Of a stretch of DNA of 64,000 nucleotides, positions 1 to 8,942 are shown piece after piece. The number at the start of each line of letters is the position of its first letter. Position 1 is the stretch's first letter. The position numbers and the translations under genes are program-made. This stretch comes from Hydrogenobaculum sp. 3684 (lineage in GTDB: Bacteria > Aquificota > Aquificia > Aquificales > Aquificaceae), in NCBI RefSeq assembly GCF_000213785.1, contig NC_015557.1, forward strand, positions 1,096,664 through 1,160,663, given 5' to 3'. The notes below the pieces were generated by a model. It saw nothing but the letters and a program-made list of their open reading frames with translations, searched no databases and was not told where the DNA came from.

Positions 1-1413
1 AATAACGGAAAAACCTACATAATATATCTTAGAAAAGGTTTAAAATGGTCCGATGGAAAACCCCTAACCGCTTACGATGTAGAGTTTACCTACAACGATA
101 TATATTATAACCCTCATATTCCAAATTCTATAAAAGATACCTTGTCAGTGGATGGTAAACCTTTTAAGGTAAAAGCGTTAAACAAATACACTGTAGAGTT
201 TGATTTGCCTCACCGATTTGCCCCCTTTTTACAAGCTATAAGCGCTCCCATACTACCAAAGCATATTTTAGAAAACGCTGTAAAACAAAATACCTTTAAC
301 ACATTTTGGAGTGTATCTCAAAAGCCTTCTTTAATAGTAGGCTCTGGCCCTTATAAGCTCGTCAAATATGTAAAAGGCCAATATGTAGAATACGAAGCAA
401 ATCCATATTATTATAAAAGCTCAAAAAACCTCCCCTATATAAAACGTATCAAAGCTTTTATTATACAAGATAAAAATATAGCCCTAATGCAATTTTTAGA
501 AGGAGATATATCTTACGTCGGACTATCCCCAGAAGATCTATCTTACTTTGCTTTAAACAAACCAAAAACCCCGGCCATAGTATATGACTTAGGGGAGACT
601 CCAACCACAACGTTTATCACATTCAATCAAAATCCTCATGCAGATATACCAAAATATAAACTAAAATGGTTTCAAGACAGACTTTTTAGAGTGGCTATAT
701 CTTACGCCATAGATAGAAAAGCTATAGCTTCTATGGTTTACAACAACATGGCAAGCCCCCTTTACGGACCAATAACCCCCGCCAACAAACCCTACTATAA
801 AAAAGGTTTATTTAAACGTTATCCTTTTAATCTATCAAAAGCCAAAAAACTTCTTATAAAAGCTGGTTTTTATTACAAAAAAGGTAAGCTCTACGATAAA
901 GATGGTCATAGAGTAGAGTTTAGCCTTATTACAAACTCAGATGCCCAAGACAGAAAATATATAGGAGCCATTGTAAAAGAAGACTTGGAAAAAATAGGTA
1001 TAAAAGTAATATTTCAACCAATAGACTTCAACTCTTTGGTATCTAAACTTACAACACCTCCTTATCAATGGGAAAGCGTTTTGATAGGTCTAACTGGTTC
1101 CATTGACCCAAACGATGGTAAAAACGTTTGGTATTCAAAGGGTTCTTTACATATATGGTATCCTATGGAGAAAAAACCAGCCACACTTTGGGAAAAAGAG
1201 CTCGATACGTTGTTTGACGAAGGAGCAAAAACCATAAACCAAAAAAAGCGTATAAATATATATAGGGCTGCTTTTTATTTGATTCAGTATTACGAGCCTA
1301 TGGTTTTCATAGTCACGCCTAAAAGCCTAATGACCTCAAAAGTCTATATGAAAAATTTTTATCCTACAGTCTGGGGCTTTTATAAAAAAGATTATATGTA
1401 TATTGAAAGGTGA
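1..1413 (+). CDS. ABC transporter peptide-binding protein (family 5), 3' part
   Basis: The reading frame is open from base 1, so the start and signal peptide lie outside the window; 470 codons are visible. The visible N-terminal part reads GLKWSDGKPLTAYDVEFTY, a hallmark of the SBP_bac_5 family (DppA/OppA-like periplasmic binding proteins). The later segment with FRVAISYAIDRKAI is the other conserved block of this family. Such proteins deliver peptides, or sometimes nickel or sugars, to an inner-membrane ABC transporter; the ligand cannot be told from sequence. Its permease genes are not seen here and may lie upstream. It ends 99 bases before leuA. Confidence 0.9.
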   Translation, partial: NNGKTYIIYLRKGLKWSDGKPLTAYDVEFTYNDIYYNPHIPNSIKDTLSVDGKPFKVKALNKYTVEFDLPHRFAPFLQAISAPILPKHILENAVKQNTFNTFWSVSQKPSLIVGSGPYKLVKYVKGQYVEYEANPYYYKSSKNLPYIKRIKAFIIQDKNIALMQFLEGDISYVGLSPEDLSYFALNKPKTPAIVYDLGETPTTTFITFNQNPHADIPKYKLKWFQDRLFRVAISYAIDRKAIASMVYNNMASPLYGPITPANKPYYKKGLFKRYPFNLSKAKKLLIKAGFYYKKGKLYDKDGHRVEFSLITNSDAQDRKYIGAIVKEDLEKIGIKVIFQPIDFNSLVSKLTTPPYQWESVLIGLTGSIDPNDGKNVWYSKGSLHIWYPMEKKPATLWEKELDTLFDEGAKTINQKKRINIYRAAFYLIQYYEPMVFIVTPKSLMTSKVYMKNFYPTVWGFYKKDYMYIER

Positions 1414-1435
1414 AAGGTTATTAGATAGAATTTTC

Positions 1436-1455
1436 TGTTATAACACGATATAACA
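1436..1455. promoter_or_regulatory. 7-bp inverted repeat upstream of leuA
   Basis: TGTTATA and TATAACA form a perfect inverted repeat with a 6-base spacer, 57 bases before leuA. No T-tract follows, so it looks more like a protein-binding site than a terminator. It could be an operator for leuA or a chance A+T-rich palindrome. Confidence 0.3.
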
Positions 1456-1512
1456 AAGACGCAAACTGATTAGTTTCATAGTTTTTAATGATAAGAATTA
1501 GATATTATTTTT

Positions 1513-3060
1513 ATGGATGATAAAAGAGTATATATATTTGATACGACGTTAAGAGACGGTGAGCAAGCCCCTGGTTTTTCAATGACCATAGACGAAAAGC
1601 TACAAATGGCTCATCAGCTGGCAAGACTTGGGGTTGATATCATAGAAGCTGGCTTTGCCATAGCTTCTAAAGGAGATTTTGAGGCTATAAAGTTAATTGC
1701 TGAAGAGGTAAAAGGACCTACCATATGCTCTTTGGCAAGGGCCAACGAAACAGATATAGAAAGAGCCGCTGAGGCTATAAAACCAGCCGAAAGAAAACGT
1801 ATACACACTTTTATAGCCACATCCGATATACACATGCAATACAAACTCAAAAAAACCAAAGAAGAAGTGTTAGAACTTGCTAAAAAAGCGGTAAGATTTG
1901 CAAGGAACTTCACAGACGATGTAGAGTTTTCCTGCGAAGATGCCACCAGAAGCTCAAAAGACTTTCTTTATAAAATCATAGAAGAGGCTATAAAAGAAGG
2001 CGCTACCACTATAAACATACCAGACACCGTTGGATACGCTACGCCTTTGGAGTTTTATGAGCTTATAAAAAGCATAAAAGAAAATGTTCCAAATATAGAC
2101 AAAGCCATTATAAGCGTGCATTGCCACAACGATCTTGGCATGGCTACAGCAAACTCACTTATGGCTTTAAAAGCTGGGGCAAGGCAGGTAGAATGCACTA
2201 TAAACGCTATAGGAGAAAGGGCTGGAAACGCAGGACTTGAAGAAGTGGCGATGGCTTTGGTAGTAAGAAAAGAATACTTTGATAATCTTTATACCAATAT
2301 CAATACAAAAGAGATATACAAAACCAGTAGGCTTTTATGTAGAATCACCAGCAGCTTTGTTCAGCCAAATAAAGCTGTGGTAGGAGACAACGCCTTTGCC
2401 CATGAGTCTGGTATTCATCAGCACGGTGTGTTGTCAAATCCTATGACCTACGAGATCATGAAACCAGAAGATGTAGGATTTCCATCAAACAGAGTTGTAC
2501 TTGGTAAGCACTCCGGAAGACACGCTTTAAAATCTCGCTTGCAAGAACTTGGTATAGAACTCCCAGAAGAAGAGTTTGAAAAGCTTTTTGAAGAGTTTAA
2601 AGCTCTTTCTGATAAGAAAAAATACATATACGACGAAGACATAGAAGCCCTCATTTACAAAGATGTATTAAAACAAGACAACAAGTCTTTAAAACTAATA
2701 AGCTTTCAAGTGCAAACTGGAGACAACTTACTTCCCACTGCCACAGTTAGTTTAGAGATAAACGGCGAAAAGAAGATTTTTACAGCCACCGGCGATGGTC
2801 CTGTAGATGCTGTTATAAAAGCTATAGAAAAAGCCTTACCTCAAGAACCTAAATTTTTGGATTACTCCATAAAAGCCCTTACACCAAACACCGATGCCCA
2901 GGCAGAAGCAAGGGTTTTGATAGAGTTAAACGATATAAAATCCTCTGGCAGTTCCACGGATACAGATATAGTAAAAGCCAGCGCAAATGCCTTCTTGGAT
3001 GCTGTAAACAAAGCGCTTTTCAAAAAACAAGTAAAAGAAAAAGCTATAGAAGGAGTTTAA
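1513..3060 (+). CDS. leuA: 2-isopropylmalate synthase
   Basis: This enzyme condenses acetyl-CoA with 2-oxoisovalerate, the first committed step of leucine synthesis. The 515-residue length fits the full bacterial LeuA. The N-terminal TIM barrel shows TTLRDGEQAPGFSM (metal and substrate site), HCHNDLGMATANSL (metal-binding histidines, about residue 205) and NAIGERAGNAGLEEV. The last 130 or so residues match the LeuA dimer/allosteric domain that normally binds leucine. A possible -10 box (TATTAT, 1503-1508) lies 4 bases from the ATG and no Shine-Dalgarno site is visible. The stop overlaps the 3' end of aroE on the other strand. The exact TAGGCTTTTA word occurs at 2328. Confidence 0.96.
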   Translation: MDDKRVYIFDTTLRDGEQAPGFSMTIDEKLQMAHQLARLGVDIIEAGFAIASKGDFEAIKLIAEEVKGPTICSLARANETDIERAAEAIKPAERKRIHTFIATSDIHMQYKLKKTKEEVLELAKKAVRFARNFTDDVEFSCEDATRSSKDFLYKIIEEAIKEGATTINIPDTVGYATPLEFYELIKSIKENVPNIDKAIISVHCHNDLGMATANSLMALKAGARQVECTINAIGERAGNAGLEEVAMALVVRKEYFDNLYTNINTKEIYKTSRLLCRITSSFVQPNKAVVGDNAFAHESGIHQHGVLSNPMTYEIMKPEDVGFPSNRVVLGKHSGRHALKSRLQELGIELPEEEFEKLFEEFKALSDKKKYIYDEDIEALIYKDVLKQDNKSLKLISFQVQTGDNLLPTATVSLEINGEKKIFTATGDGPVDAVIKAIEKALPQEPKFLDYSIKALTPNTDAQAEARVLIELNDIKSSGSSTDTDIVKASANAFLDAVNKALFKKQVKEKAIEGV

Positions 3061-3878
3061 GTTTTATATGCTTTTAAAAGCTCAAAAATCTGAGGCGCTA
3101 TATCAAAAGCATCAACACCTGTCCATATTTTGAAGCTTTCTAAGCCTTGATAAACGAGCATGGGAAGGCCGTTTACAGCAACGGCTCCTTTCTCTTTTGC
3201 TTTTTTTATAAGAGCTGTATCTTTGTATATTACATCAAAAACTATATGATGAGCTGATATCTTATCGTAATCAAAAAGAGCTTCATCATCATCTTTTAAG
3301 CCCACAGATGTGGTATTTACTATGATATCTACGTATTGAAGTATATCTTCTATGTGTCCTATCACTTCTACATCAAAAATCTCTTTTAGTTTTAGGGCTT
3401 TTTTTATAGTTCTATTGTGAAGGTAAACTTTTACACCAGAGCTTGTAAGAGCGTATATTATAGCTTTCGAAGTCCCACCAGCTCCAAGCACTAAAGCTTT
3501 TTTGCCATTTAAAGAAGTTTTTTCTTCCAAAGCCCTTTTAAAACCTATATAATCTGTGTTGTAGGCTTTTATGATATTCTCTTCAAAAAGAAGTGTATTG
3601 CAAGAACCTATTTTCTTTACATCATCAGAGATCACATCTACAAATTCCAACACGCTTTCTTTATGGGGTATTGTAATATTTAGGCCCTTAACAGACATTG
3701 CTTTTGCGCCTTTTATAGCGATTTCCAAGTCTTCTGGTTTTACTTCAAAAGGTATATATATAGCGTTTATATTTTTTTTACTAAAAGCAAAAGACTGAAA
3801 AACAGGGGATAGACTATGTTTAACCGGATATCCAAAGATACCATAGCAAAGGGTTTGACCGTTTGGTAAGTTCATCAT
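3057..3878 (-). CDS. aroE: shikimate dehydrogenase
   Basis: Reduces 3-dehydroshikimate to shikimate with NADPH in the chorismate pathway. At 273 residues it has the usual length. The N-terminal substrate domain shows GYPVKHSLSPVFQ and NITIPHKES (catalytic lysine), the middle has the nucleotide-binding GAGGTSKAI loop, and NTTSVGL precedes the C-terminal part. It is the last gene of the minus-strand operon that begins at 8204; its start overlaps the mraY stop by 4 bases. It converges with leuA with a 4-base overlap and no terminator hairpin between them. Confidence 0.95.
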   Translation of the reverse strand: MMNLPNGQTLCYGIFGYPVKHSLSPVFQSFAFSKKNINAIYIPFEVKPEDLEIAIKGAKAMSVKGLNITIPHKESVLEFVDVISDDVKKIGSCNTLLFEENIIKAYNTDYIGFKRALEEKTSLNGKKALVLGAGGTSKAIIYALTSSGVKVYLHNRTIKKALKLKEIFDVEVIGHIEDILQYVDIIVNTTSVGLKDDDEALFDYDKISAHHIVFDVIYKDTALIKKAKEKGAVAVNGLPMLVYQGLESFKIWTGVDAFDIAPQIFELLKAYKT

Positions 3879-4954
3879 CTTAATTTTAGCGTAGCTATGG
3901 TAAATATTGCAAGAAGTATAGAAACTATCCAGATTCTTACAACAATCTTTGGTTCTGGAGTGCCATTTAGTTCAAAATGATGATGAATGGGCGCCATTTT
4001 AAAGACCCGTTTTCCCTTTGTAATTTTAAAAACGCTTACTTGAATTATTACACTAAGGGCCTCCACCACAAACACTCCACCAGCTATTATAAGGGTTAGT
4101 TCTTGCTTTGACATGATAGCAAGCATACCAAGGGCCGCTCCAAGCCCAAGAGATCCCACATCCCCCATAAACATTTGAGCGGGAAAAGAGTTAAACCACA
4201 AAAACCCAAGACCAGCCCCCACTACAGCCATACCAAATATAGCAAGCTCACCGGCATTTTCAACATAATGAATCTCAAGATACTTTGCCAATACGGCATT
4301 ACCAGCCACGTAAGAAATGATACCAAGGGCAAAAGCGGTGGTCATAGCTGGTACTATAGCAAGTCCATCGAGTCCGTCTGTAAGGTTTACAGCATTTGAA
4401 GTAGCTATAAGTACAAGCATTACAAAAACTATATAAAAATATCCTAAATTTAATTTTAGGCTTTTAAAAAAAGGGAAATACAAATTGGTATCTATATGAA
4501 CCACGAAGTAAAGAAGAAGCGCACTTACAAAGCTCACTACAATTTGACCAAGCATCTTGGATCTTGCTGATATACCTTTTTTATTTTTTAGTTTTACAAA
4601 ATCATCTATAAAACCAACAATGGCAAACCCAAGCACGGTAAAAGCCATTATCCATGTTTGGGCTATATCAAGCCTCATAAGCAAAATTGAGGATAATTCA
4701 AGGCTAAGTATTATTATAAGCCCGCCCATCGAAGGCACAAACTTTTTCTTAGAATGAGTCTCTGGAGTATCTTCCCTCACGTAGCCCCCGTATAATCTAT
4801 TTAGGGCTGTTACTTTTCTCATAAAAATAGGAGATAAAACAAGTGTAATAAAAAAGCTTAAAATAACAGCCATCAACGCCCTAAAGGTGATATATCTTAA
4901 TACGTTGAATAAAAATATATGACTTTTAAGGACTAAACCAAGCCAATATAACAT
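3875..4954 (-). CDS. mraY: phospho-N-acetylmuramoyl-pentapeptide transferase
   Basis: Integral membrane enzyme that moves phospho-MurNAc-pentapeptide from UDP to undecaprenyl phosphate, making lipid I for peptidoglycan. The 359-residue polytopic protein carries the family motifs: GFIDDFVK (first aspartates), NLTDGLDGLA (catalytic aspartates) and the MAPIHHHFEL histidine loop near the C-terminus. It sits outside the usual mur/fts cluster, abutting an RNA methyltransferase upstream (no gap) and overlapping aroE downstream. UppS, which makes the lipid carrier, is also encoded in this window. Confidence 0.96.
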   Translation of the reverse strand: MLYWLGLVLKSHIFLFNVLRYITFRALMAVILSFFITLVLSPIFMRKVTALNRLYGGYVREDTPETHSKKKFVPSMGGLIIILSLELSSILLMRLDIAQTWIMAFTVLGFAIVGFIDDFVKLKNKKGISARSKMLGQIVVSFVSALLLYFVVHIDTNLYFPFFKSLKLNLGYFYIVFVMLVLIATSNAVNLTDGLDGLAIVPAMTTAFALGIISYVAGNAVLAKYLEIHYVENAGELAIFGMAVVGAGLGFLWFNSFPAQMFMGDVGSLGLGAALGMLAIMSKQELTLIIAGGVFVVEALSVIIQVSVFKITKGKRVFKMAPIHHHFELNGTPEPKIVVRIWIVSILLAIFTIATLKLR

Positions 4955-5518
4955 TTAACACCTATTTCTACTAAGAAGCCTATCTAAGATTATGGCGGCG
5001 GCGTTTCTAACCGACAGATGATTCCAATCGGAAGCCCCATAGATGGGTTCTAATATAAGATCAAAGGTTTCCATCAAAGATTTTGGTATACCATATCCTG
5101 TGCCAAATAGTATGAGATAGTCGTTTTCACCAGATTTTATAGCCTCTGAAAGCTCTTTGTAAGATATCGTATTTGGATAAGTCCTTGCATCGGTACCCAC
5201 CGTTATTGGTTTTTTGCCTTTTTTAGAGATAATATCTTCTATAATCTCCTCATAGTTATAAACAAGCTTTACCAAAGCCACACTTTCATACCTTGTAAAC
5301 TGCTTATCTTTGTTTTCTTGGCAAGTCCAATACTCTATCTGTCTTTGGATAACCTCCCTTTGAGCATCCACCGGATGGGCTATATAATAAGTCTCTACAC
5401 CGTAGGTTTTTGCAGGTCTTGCTATATCATGAAGATCAAGGGTAGTAAAAGATGTGATGATTCTATTTCCGTATCTATCAGTAGCAGGCCAGTGCAAAAC
5501 CCCTATAAAAACACTCAT
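4955..5518 (-). CDS. SPOUT-type RNA methyltransferase
   Basis: The 187-residue protein resembles the small SAM-dependent RNA methyltransferase family of the SPOUT fold (the TM1570-like group). Supporting features are the start VFIGVLHWPATDRYGNRIITS, a central YPNTISYKEL block, LFGTGYGIP (the glycine-rich cofactor loop typical of SPOUT enzymes) and LSVRNAAAIILDRLL at the end. The RNA target is not known from sequence. It overlaps plsY by 4 bases (ATGA) and directly abuts mraY, so it is translated within this operon. Confidence 0.8.
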   Translation of the reverse strand: MSVFIGVLHWPATDRYGNRIITSFTTLDLHDIARPAKTYGVETYYIAHPVDAQREVIQRQIEYWTCQENKDKQFTRYESVALVKLVYNYEEIIEDIISKKGKKPITVGTDARTYPNTISYKELSEAIKSGENDYLILFGTGYGIPKSLMETFDLILEPIYGASDWNHLSVRNAAAIILDRLLSRNRC

Positions 5519-6105
5519 TTAAACCTATATTCCTCTTTGTTTAAAAGCCTAAAAATGTTGTCTTTGTGCTTATAAAGTATAAGAAAAGCTATCAAACTAG
5601 CTCCAAGTTTTTGAGATGTAGTAAAATCTCCTTCCAAAAACAAAAAATACCCTACTAACACAGATGTTATAGAAGCTAAAGATACATATCTAAAAAGATA
5701 AAATACAACAGCCCAAACCAAGAACATCTTTAAAGCAAGTAAAGGCGATATCCCAAACACCACTCCAAAAGCGGTGGCTACCCCTTTTCCACCTTTAAAA
5801 TCAGCTCTATAAGAGTATATATGACCAATCACCGGTGATACCATCACAATCCCAAACCAAAGAGAGCTTGGATCTATATAAAATCTATCTAAAATAGCTA
5901 TCAAAAATCCTTTAAAAGCATCCAGTAAAAACACCAAAGCACCGTATTTTTTACCAAGGGTTCGGGTGACGTTTGTAGCCCCTGCACTTTTGCTACCAAC
6001 AGATGTGATATCTATACCCTTGTAAGAGGCTACTATCTTAGCAAACAAGATAGAACCAAGAAGATAACCAAAAACGCTTAAAAGAAAACCTATTATAAAC
6101 CCCAT
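5515..6105 (-). CDS. plsY: glycerol-3-phosphate acyltransferase PlsY
   Basis: Membrane enzyme that transfers an acyl group from acyl-phosphate to glycerol-3-phosphate, starting phospholipid synthesis. The 196-residue protein has five or so membrane segments and the PlsY motifs: GSILFAKIVA near the N-terminus, SKSAGATNVTRTLGK (conserved serine and asparagine), a GHIYS histidine and FKGGKGVATAFG (glycine-rich phosphate loop). One base separates it from the nuclease-like lipoprotein upstream, and it overlaps the RNA methyltransferase downstream. An exact copy of the overrepresented 10-mer lies at 5542-5551, encoding RLL. Confidence 0.95.
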   Translation of the reverse strand: MGFIIGFLLSVFGYLLGSILFAKIVASYKGIDITSVGSKSAGATNVTRTLGKKYGALVFLLDAFKGFLIAILDRFYIDPSSLWFGIVMVSPVIGHIYSYRADFKGGKGVATAFGVVFGISPLLALKMFLVWAVVFYLFRYVSLASITSVLVGYFLFLEGDFTTSQKLGASLIAFLILYKHKDNIFRLLNKEEYRFK

Positions 6106-6106
6106 A

Positions 6107-6697
6107 TCAATAACCGCTATCTTCCTTAGGCTTAAAATCGTTTCCTATAGAAAACATCCAATTAAAGTATTTTTCATAAATATCTGCTAGTTTTTGGCTT
6201 TTAATAATAAGAAGGTTTTCATAGTTTAGTTTTTCAGCAGATGCAGTCCAGTTGTAAGAACCAGTGATTACTTCTTTACCATCTATAACGGCGAATTTGT
6301 TGTGCATAAGACCTTTTACAAACCTTGTTTCTTCAACGGGTAAGGTCTTTATAGGAATGCCGGCTCTGTAAAAAAACCTTGATCTTGAATATCTTGTGTT
6401 TGCTTCTCTTACATCCATTACAAGTCTAACTTTTACGCCTCTTTTGTAAGCATCTATAACCGCCTGACCGATGGGTCTTGATGTAAAAGCATACATTGCT
6501 ATATCTATAAAAGAATGTGCATGATCGATCTCTCTTATGATAGCATCCGATGCCCCGCCGTTGGGTGAAAAATACACAGATACTTGTGCGTTGTTTATGT
6601 TTATAGTTTTGGCACCAGAGGGTTTAGAAGAGCAAGAAAATATAAATATACTAAAAATGACAATTAGTATAGGTGTAAGATAAAATTTTAATCTCAT
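6107..6697 (-). CDS. phospholipase D-like nuclease, lipoprotein
   Basis: A 196-residue protein with an N-terminal membrane segment ending in IFSCSS, a likely lipobox, so it is probably anchored in the envelope facing the periplasm. It carries one HKD motif, HNKFAVIDGKEVITGSYNWT (about residues 134-153), with YFSPNGGA and IDIAMYAFTS before it. This single-motif layout matches Nuc-type endonucleases, which act as dimers. The substrate could be DNA or a phosphodiester lipid; sequence alone favours a nuclease. It overlaps purD by 4 bases. Confidence 0.85.
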   Translation of the reverse strand: MRLKFYLTPILIVIFSIFIFSCSSKPSGAKTININNAQVSVYFSPNGGASDAIIREIDHAHSFIDIAMYAFTSRPIGQAVIDAYKRGVKVRLVMDVREANTRYSRSRFFYRAGIPIKTLPVEETRFVKGLMHNKFAVIDGKEVITGSYNWTASAEKLNYENLLIIKSQKLADIYEKYFNWMFSIGNDFKPKEDSGY

Positions 6698-7947
6698 AGG
6701 TATTTAAAGGCTTTTTGACCTATGTCTTTTCTATAAACAGCATCTTTAAAATCTATAAGAGTTATAGCATCGTATACTTTTTTTAGAGCTTCTTTCAAAT
6801 CTTTTGATGTAGCACAAACGGTTAGGGCTCTTCCACCCAAAGAGTAGATTTCATCGTTTATAAGTTTTGTATTGGCTTGAAATATAATAGTGCCTTTTTC
6901 TTGGGCTTTTTCCAAATTTCTTATAGGTGTTGGCTCACAGTTTGAATAAGGATAGTTTTTACAAGCCATCACAACACCCACTGCAAACTCATCGGTATTT
7001 GAGCCTTGCAAAACACTTGGATCAGATATTACATCAAGAAGCTCTTTTTTTAGATTTAGCATAAGTACTTGGGCTTCTGGATCTCCAAGCCTTACGTTAA
7101 ACTCCAAAACATAAGGTTCTCCTTCAGATATCATAAGCCCTATATACAAAAACCCCGTATAGTTTAAACCTTCTTGTCCTAAGCCATACATTACAGGCTT
7201 TACAATCTTCTCTATTATCTTTTTATCTAGTTCTTTATTAATAATAGGGGCCGGTGAATAAGCACCCATACCACCGGTGTTAGGACCTTCATCGTTGTCT
7301 TTTAACCTCTTATGATCTTGAGATGTGGGCATAACACCAAACTTACCATCTTTTATAGCTATTATATAAGAAGCTTCTTCTCCTCGTAGAAATTCCTCTA
7401 TCACTACTTTTTTTCCAGATTCACCAAGTTTATTTTTTACCATAAAATCTTCTAAAACTTGAGAAGCCTCTTGTCTTGAAGACACTATCACTACACCTTT
7501 ACCAGAGGCAAGACCATCGGCTTTTATAACAGCAGGATAACCTATATCTTCTATAAAGTTTAGCGCTTTTTTGGGATCTGTAAAACTACCGTAGTTAGCA
7601 GTAGGTATTTCATACTTTGACATAAAAGCTTTGGCAAAGTCTTTTGAGCTTTCAAGGTTTGATGCTTTTTTTGAAGGACCAAAAACAAACGACTTATCCC
7701 CTATCAAATCTTTTATACCCTTTACCAAGTAAATCTCTTGTCCAGGTATAACTATATCTATAGAGTTATCTACAATAAACTTAGCTATATCTTCTATATT
7801 GTTTGCATCAAGTTCAACATTTTTAGCTATCTTAGAAGTGCCGGCGTTTCCTGGAAAAACAAATATTTCTTTTATGCGTGGATCTTGTCTTAATTTCCAG
7901 ACTATAGCGTGCTCTCTAGCTCCAGAACCAAGTACTGCTGCTTTCAT
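6694..7947 (-). CDS. purD: phosphoribosylamine-glycine ligase
   Basis: Joins phosphoribosylamine to glycine with ATP, the second step of purine synthesis. The 417-residue ATP-grasp enzyme shows the start VLGSGAREHAIVWKL, the ATP-binding KADGLASGKGVVI, DHKRLKDNDEGPNTGGMGAY (glycine/phosphate region) and EFNVRLGDPEAQ (metal ligands). It lies in the operon that starts at 8204 and overlaps neighbours on both sides by 4 bases. purL, a later step of the pathway, begins at 63069, so the purine genes are dispersed. Confidence 0.97.
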   Translation of the reverse strand: MKAAVLGSGAREHAIVWKLRQDPRIKEIFVFPGNAGTSKIAKNVELDANNIEDIAKFIVDNSIDIVIPGQEIYLVKGIKDLIGDKSFVFGPSKKASNLESSKDFAKAFMSKYEIPTANYGSFTDPKKALNFIEDIGYPAVIKADGLASGKGVVIVSSRQEASQVLEDFMVKNKLGESGKKVVIEEFLRGEEASYIIAIKDGKFGVMPTSQDHKRLKDNDEGPNTGGMGAYSPAPIINKELDKKIIEKIVKPVMYGLGQEGLNYTGFLYIGLMISEGEPYVLEFNVRLGDPEAQVLMLNLKKELLDVISDPSVLQGSNTDEFAVGVVMACKNYPYSNCEPTPIRNLEKAQEKGTIIFQANTKLINDEIYSLGGRALTVCATSKDLKEALKKVYDAITLIDFKDAVYRKDIGQKAFKYL

Positions 7948-8204
7948 CTTTTTTTCTTGTAGTACAAAAGATTACCATCATCATCAAATTTTGCTATACC
8001 ATTACTCCCTTTCACAGTGTAAAGACATCCTTTTTTGGTGTGAGATACCTTTATATCTTTTATATCCCCCACATAAGAACTGGCATCTGCAGTTATAGAA
8101 TTAACGTCGCAGTTTGACATAGGCTCATATTTTCTATGCCATGCCAAAGATAAAGAAATAAGTCCTAAAATTAAAATAATTCCTTGTTTTAAAGCTTTTA
8201 ACAT
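7944..8204 (-). CDS. small exported protein, unknown function
   Basis: 86 residues with a hydrophobic N-terminal segment (about residues 8-21, ending SLSLAW) that looks like a signal peptide or anchor. The remaining 65 residues contain two cysteines (SNCD and KKGCLY) that could pair in the periplasm, then alternating short strands and a basic tail. I do not recognise the family. It is the first gene of the operon with purD, and its stop overlaps the purD start. A -10-like TAAAAT with an upstream TG lies 9 bases before the ATG. Confidence 0.7.
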   Translation of the reverse strand: MLKALKQGIILILGLISLSLAWHRKYEPMSNCDVNSITADASSYVGDIKDIKVSHTKKGCLYTVKGSNGIAKFDDDGNLLYYKKKR

Positions 8205-8213
8205 AACGATATT

Positions 8214-8222
8214 ATTTTATCA
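8214..8222 (-). promoter_or_regulatory. extended -10 promoter of the purD-aroE operon
   Basis: Read on the minus strand the bases are TGATAAAAT, an extended -10 element, 9 bases before the ATG at 8204. Transcription would begin almost at the start codon, with little room for a Shine-Dalgarno site. Confidence 0.5.
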
Positions 8223-8232
8223 TAAAAGCCTA
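8223..8232 (+). repeat. intergenic copy of the overrepresented 10-mer TAAAAGCCTA
   Basis: Exact copy of a word found 19 times in the window on either strand. Starts are: 1320, 2328, 3562, 4457, 5542, 8223, 16488, 16773, 27487, 28204, 28969, 30934, 35565, 37221, 39951, 46963, 47548, 58701 and 59163. This is the only copy outside a gene. The base after the word, in this orientation, is A in 15 of 19 copies. See the matching finding. Confidence 0.8.
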
Positions 8233-8265
8233 AAATAAGCTTAAAAATAAAAAGTCTAGCAAATA

Positions 8266-8883
8266 TTACGGAACATCGTGAATTACTATTGGTTTTCCAG
8301 CGTATTTGTTTAATATATTTATCCCCACTTGTACACCAGAACCAGCCGCGCAAGTAAACATAGAGCTAAAACCTGCTAAAAGTCCTGCTATATAAAGATT
8401 TTCTATAGCGTTGCCATCTTTATCAAGAGCCTCATAGTTTTTGTTTGTTTTTATCATAACCCTTCCTGGTTTTGGTGAAAGAGGATTTTCTACAACATCT
8501 AAGTCTAACCCTTCTATATCAAAAGCCTTAAAACCAGAGGCTAAAACTACAACATCAGCCTCGAAACTATTGCCAGAAGCAGTTTGCACTATAAAACCGC
8601 TATTTTTCAAAACTTTTTGAACCGTATCTTCCAATATTTCTACACAAGAATACTCTTTGGCTTGGTCTTTTATCTGCTCTAATAGTTCTTTTCCGATGGT
8701 ACCTCTTTTTATACCGGGTACGTTGTTTAGTTTTGCGCTTTTAAGATCAGAATTACCGTTATCTATGACAAGCACCTTTTTGCCTTTGGCAAACTCCATT
8801 TCGTGTTCTACCGCAGAACCAATAGTTATAGCGCAAGAAAGCCCAGCTGGTCCACCACCTACAATTATTACATCGTATCTCAT
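8266..8883 (-). CDS. small single-domain FAD-dependent oxidoreductase
   Basis: About 205 residues with a thioredoxin-reductase-like FAD fold: VIIVGGGPAGLSCAITIG at the N-terminus (dinucleotide loop) and NLYIAGLLAGFSSMFTCAAG near the end (second FAD motif). It has no CxxC redox centre and lacks the inserted NAD(P)H domain of full thioredoxin reductases, being about two-thirds of their length. Electron donor and substrate are unknown. I chose the ATG giving MRYDVIIVGGG, because the nine residues before it precede the usual start of the fold. It ends the long minus-strand run, 59 bases after the PilZ gene. Confidence 0.75.
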   Translation of the reverse strand: MRYDVIIVGGGPAGLSCAITIGSAVEHEMEFAKGKKVLVIDNGNSDLKSAKLNNVPGIKRGTIGKELLEQIKDQAKEYSCVEILEDTVQKVLKNSGFIVQTASGNSFEADVVVLASGFKAFDIEGLDLDVVENPLSPKPGRVMIKTNKNYEALDKDGNAIENLYIAGLLAGFSSMFTCAAGSGVQVGINILNKYAGKPIVIHDVP

Positions 8884-8942
8884 GAAAAAGATTTTAACCC
8901 ACCAGAGCAAGATCTTTCAATGGTTTTTATCACAAGCAGGTC

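Noticed and set aside
3057-3060. A terminator between leuA and aroE.
   Set aside because: The two genes overlap by 4 bases and no hairpin with a T-tract is seen at either 3' end.
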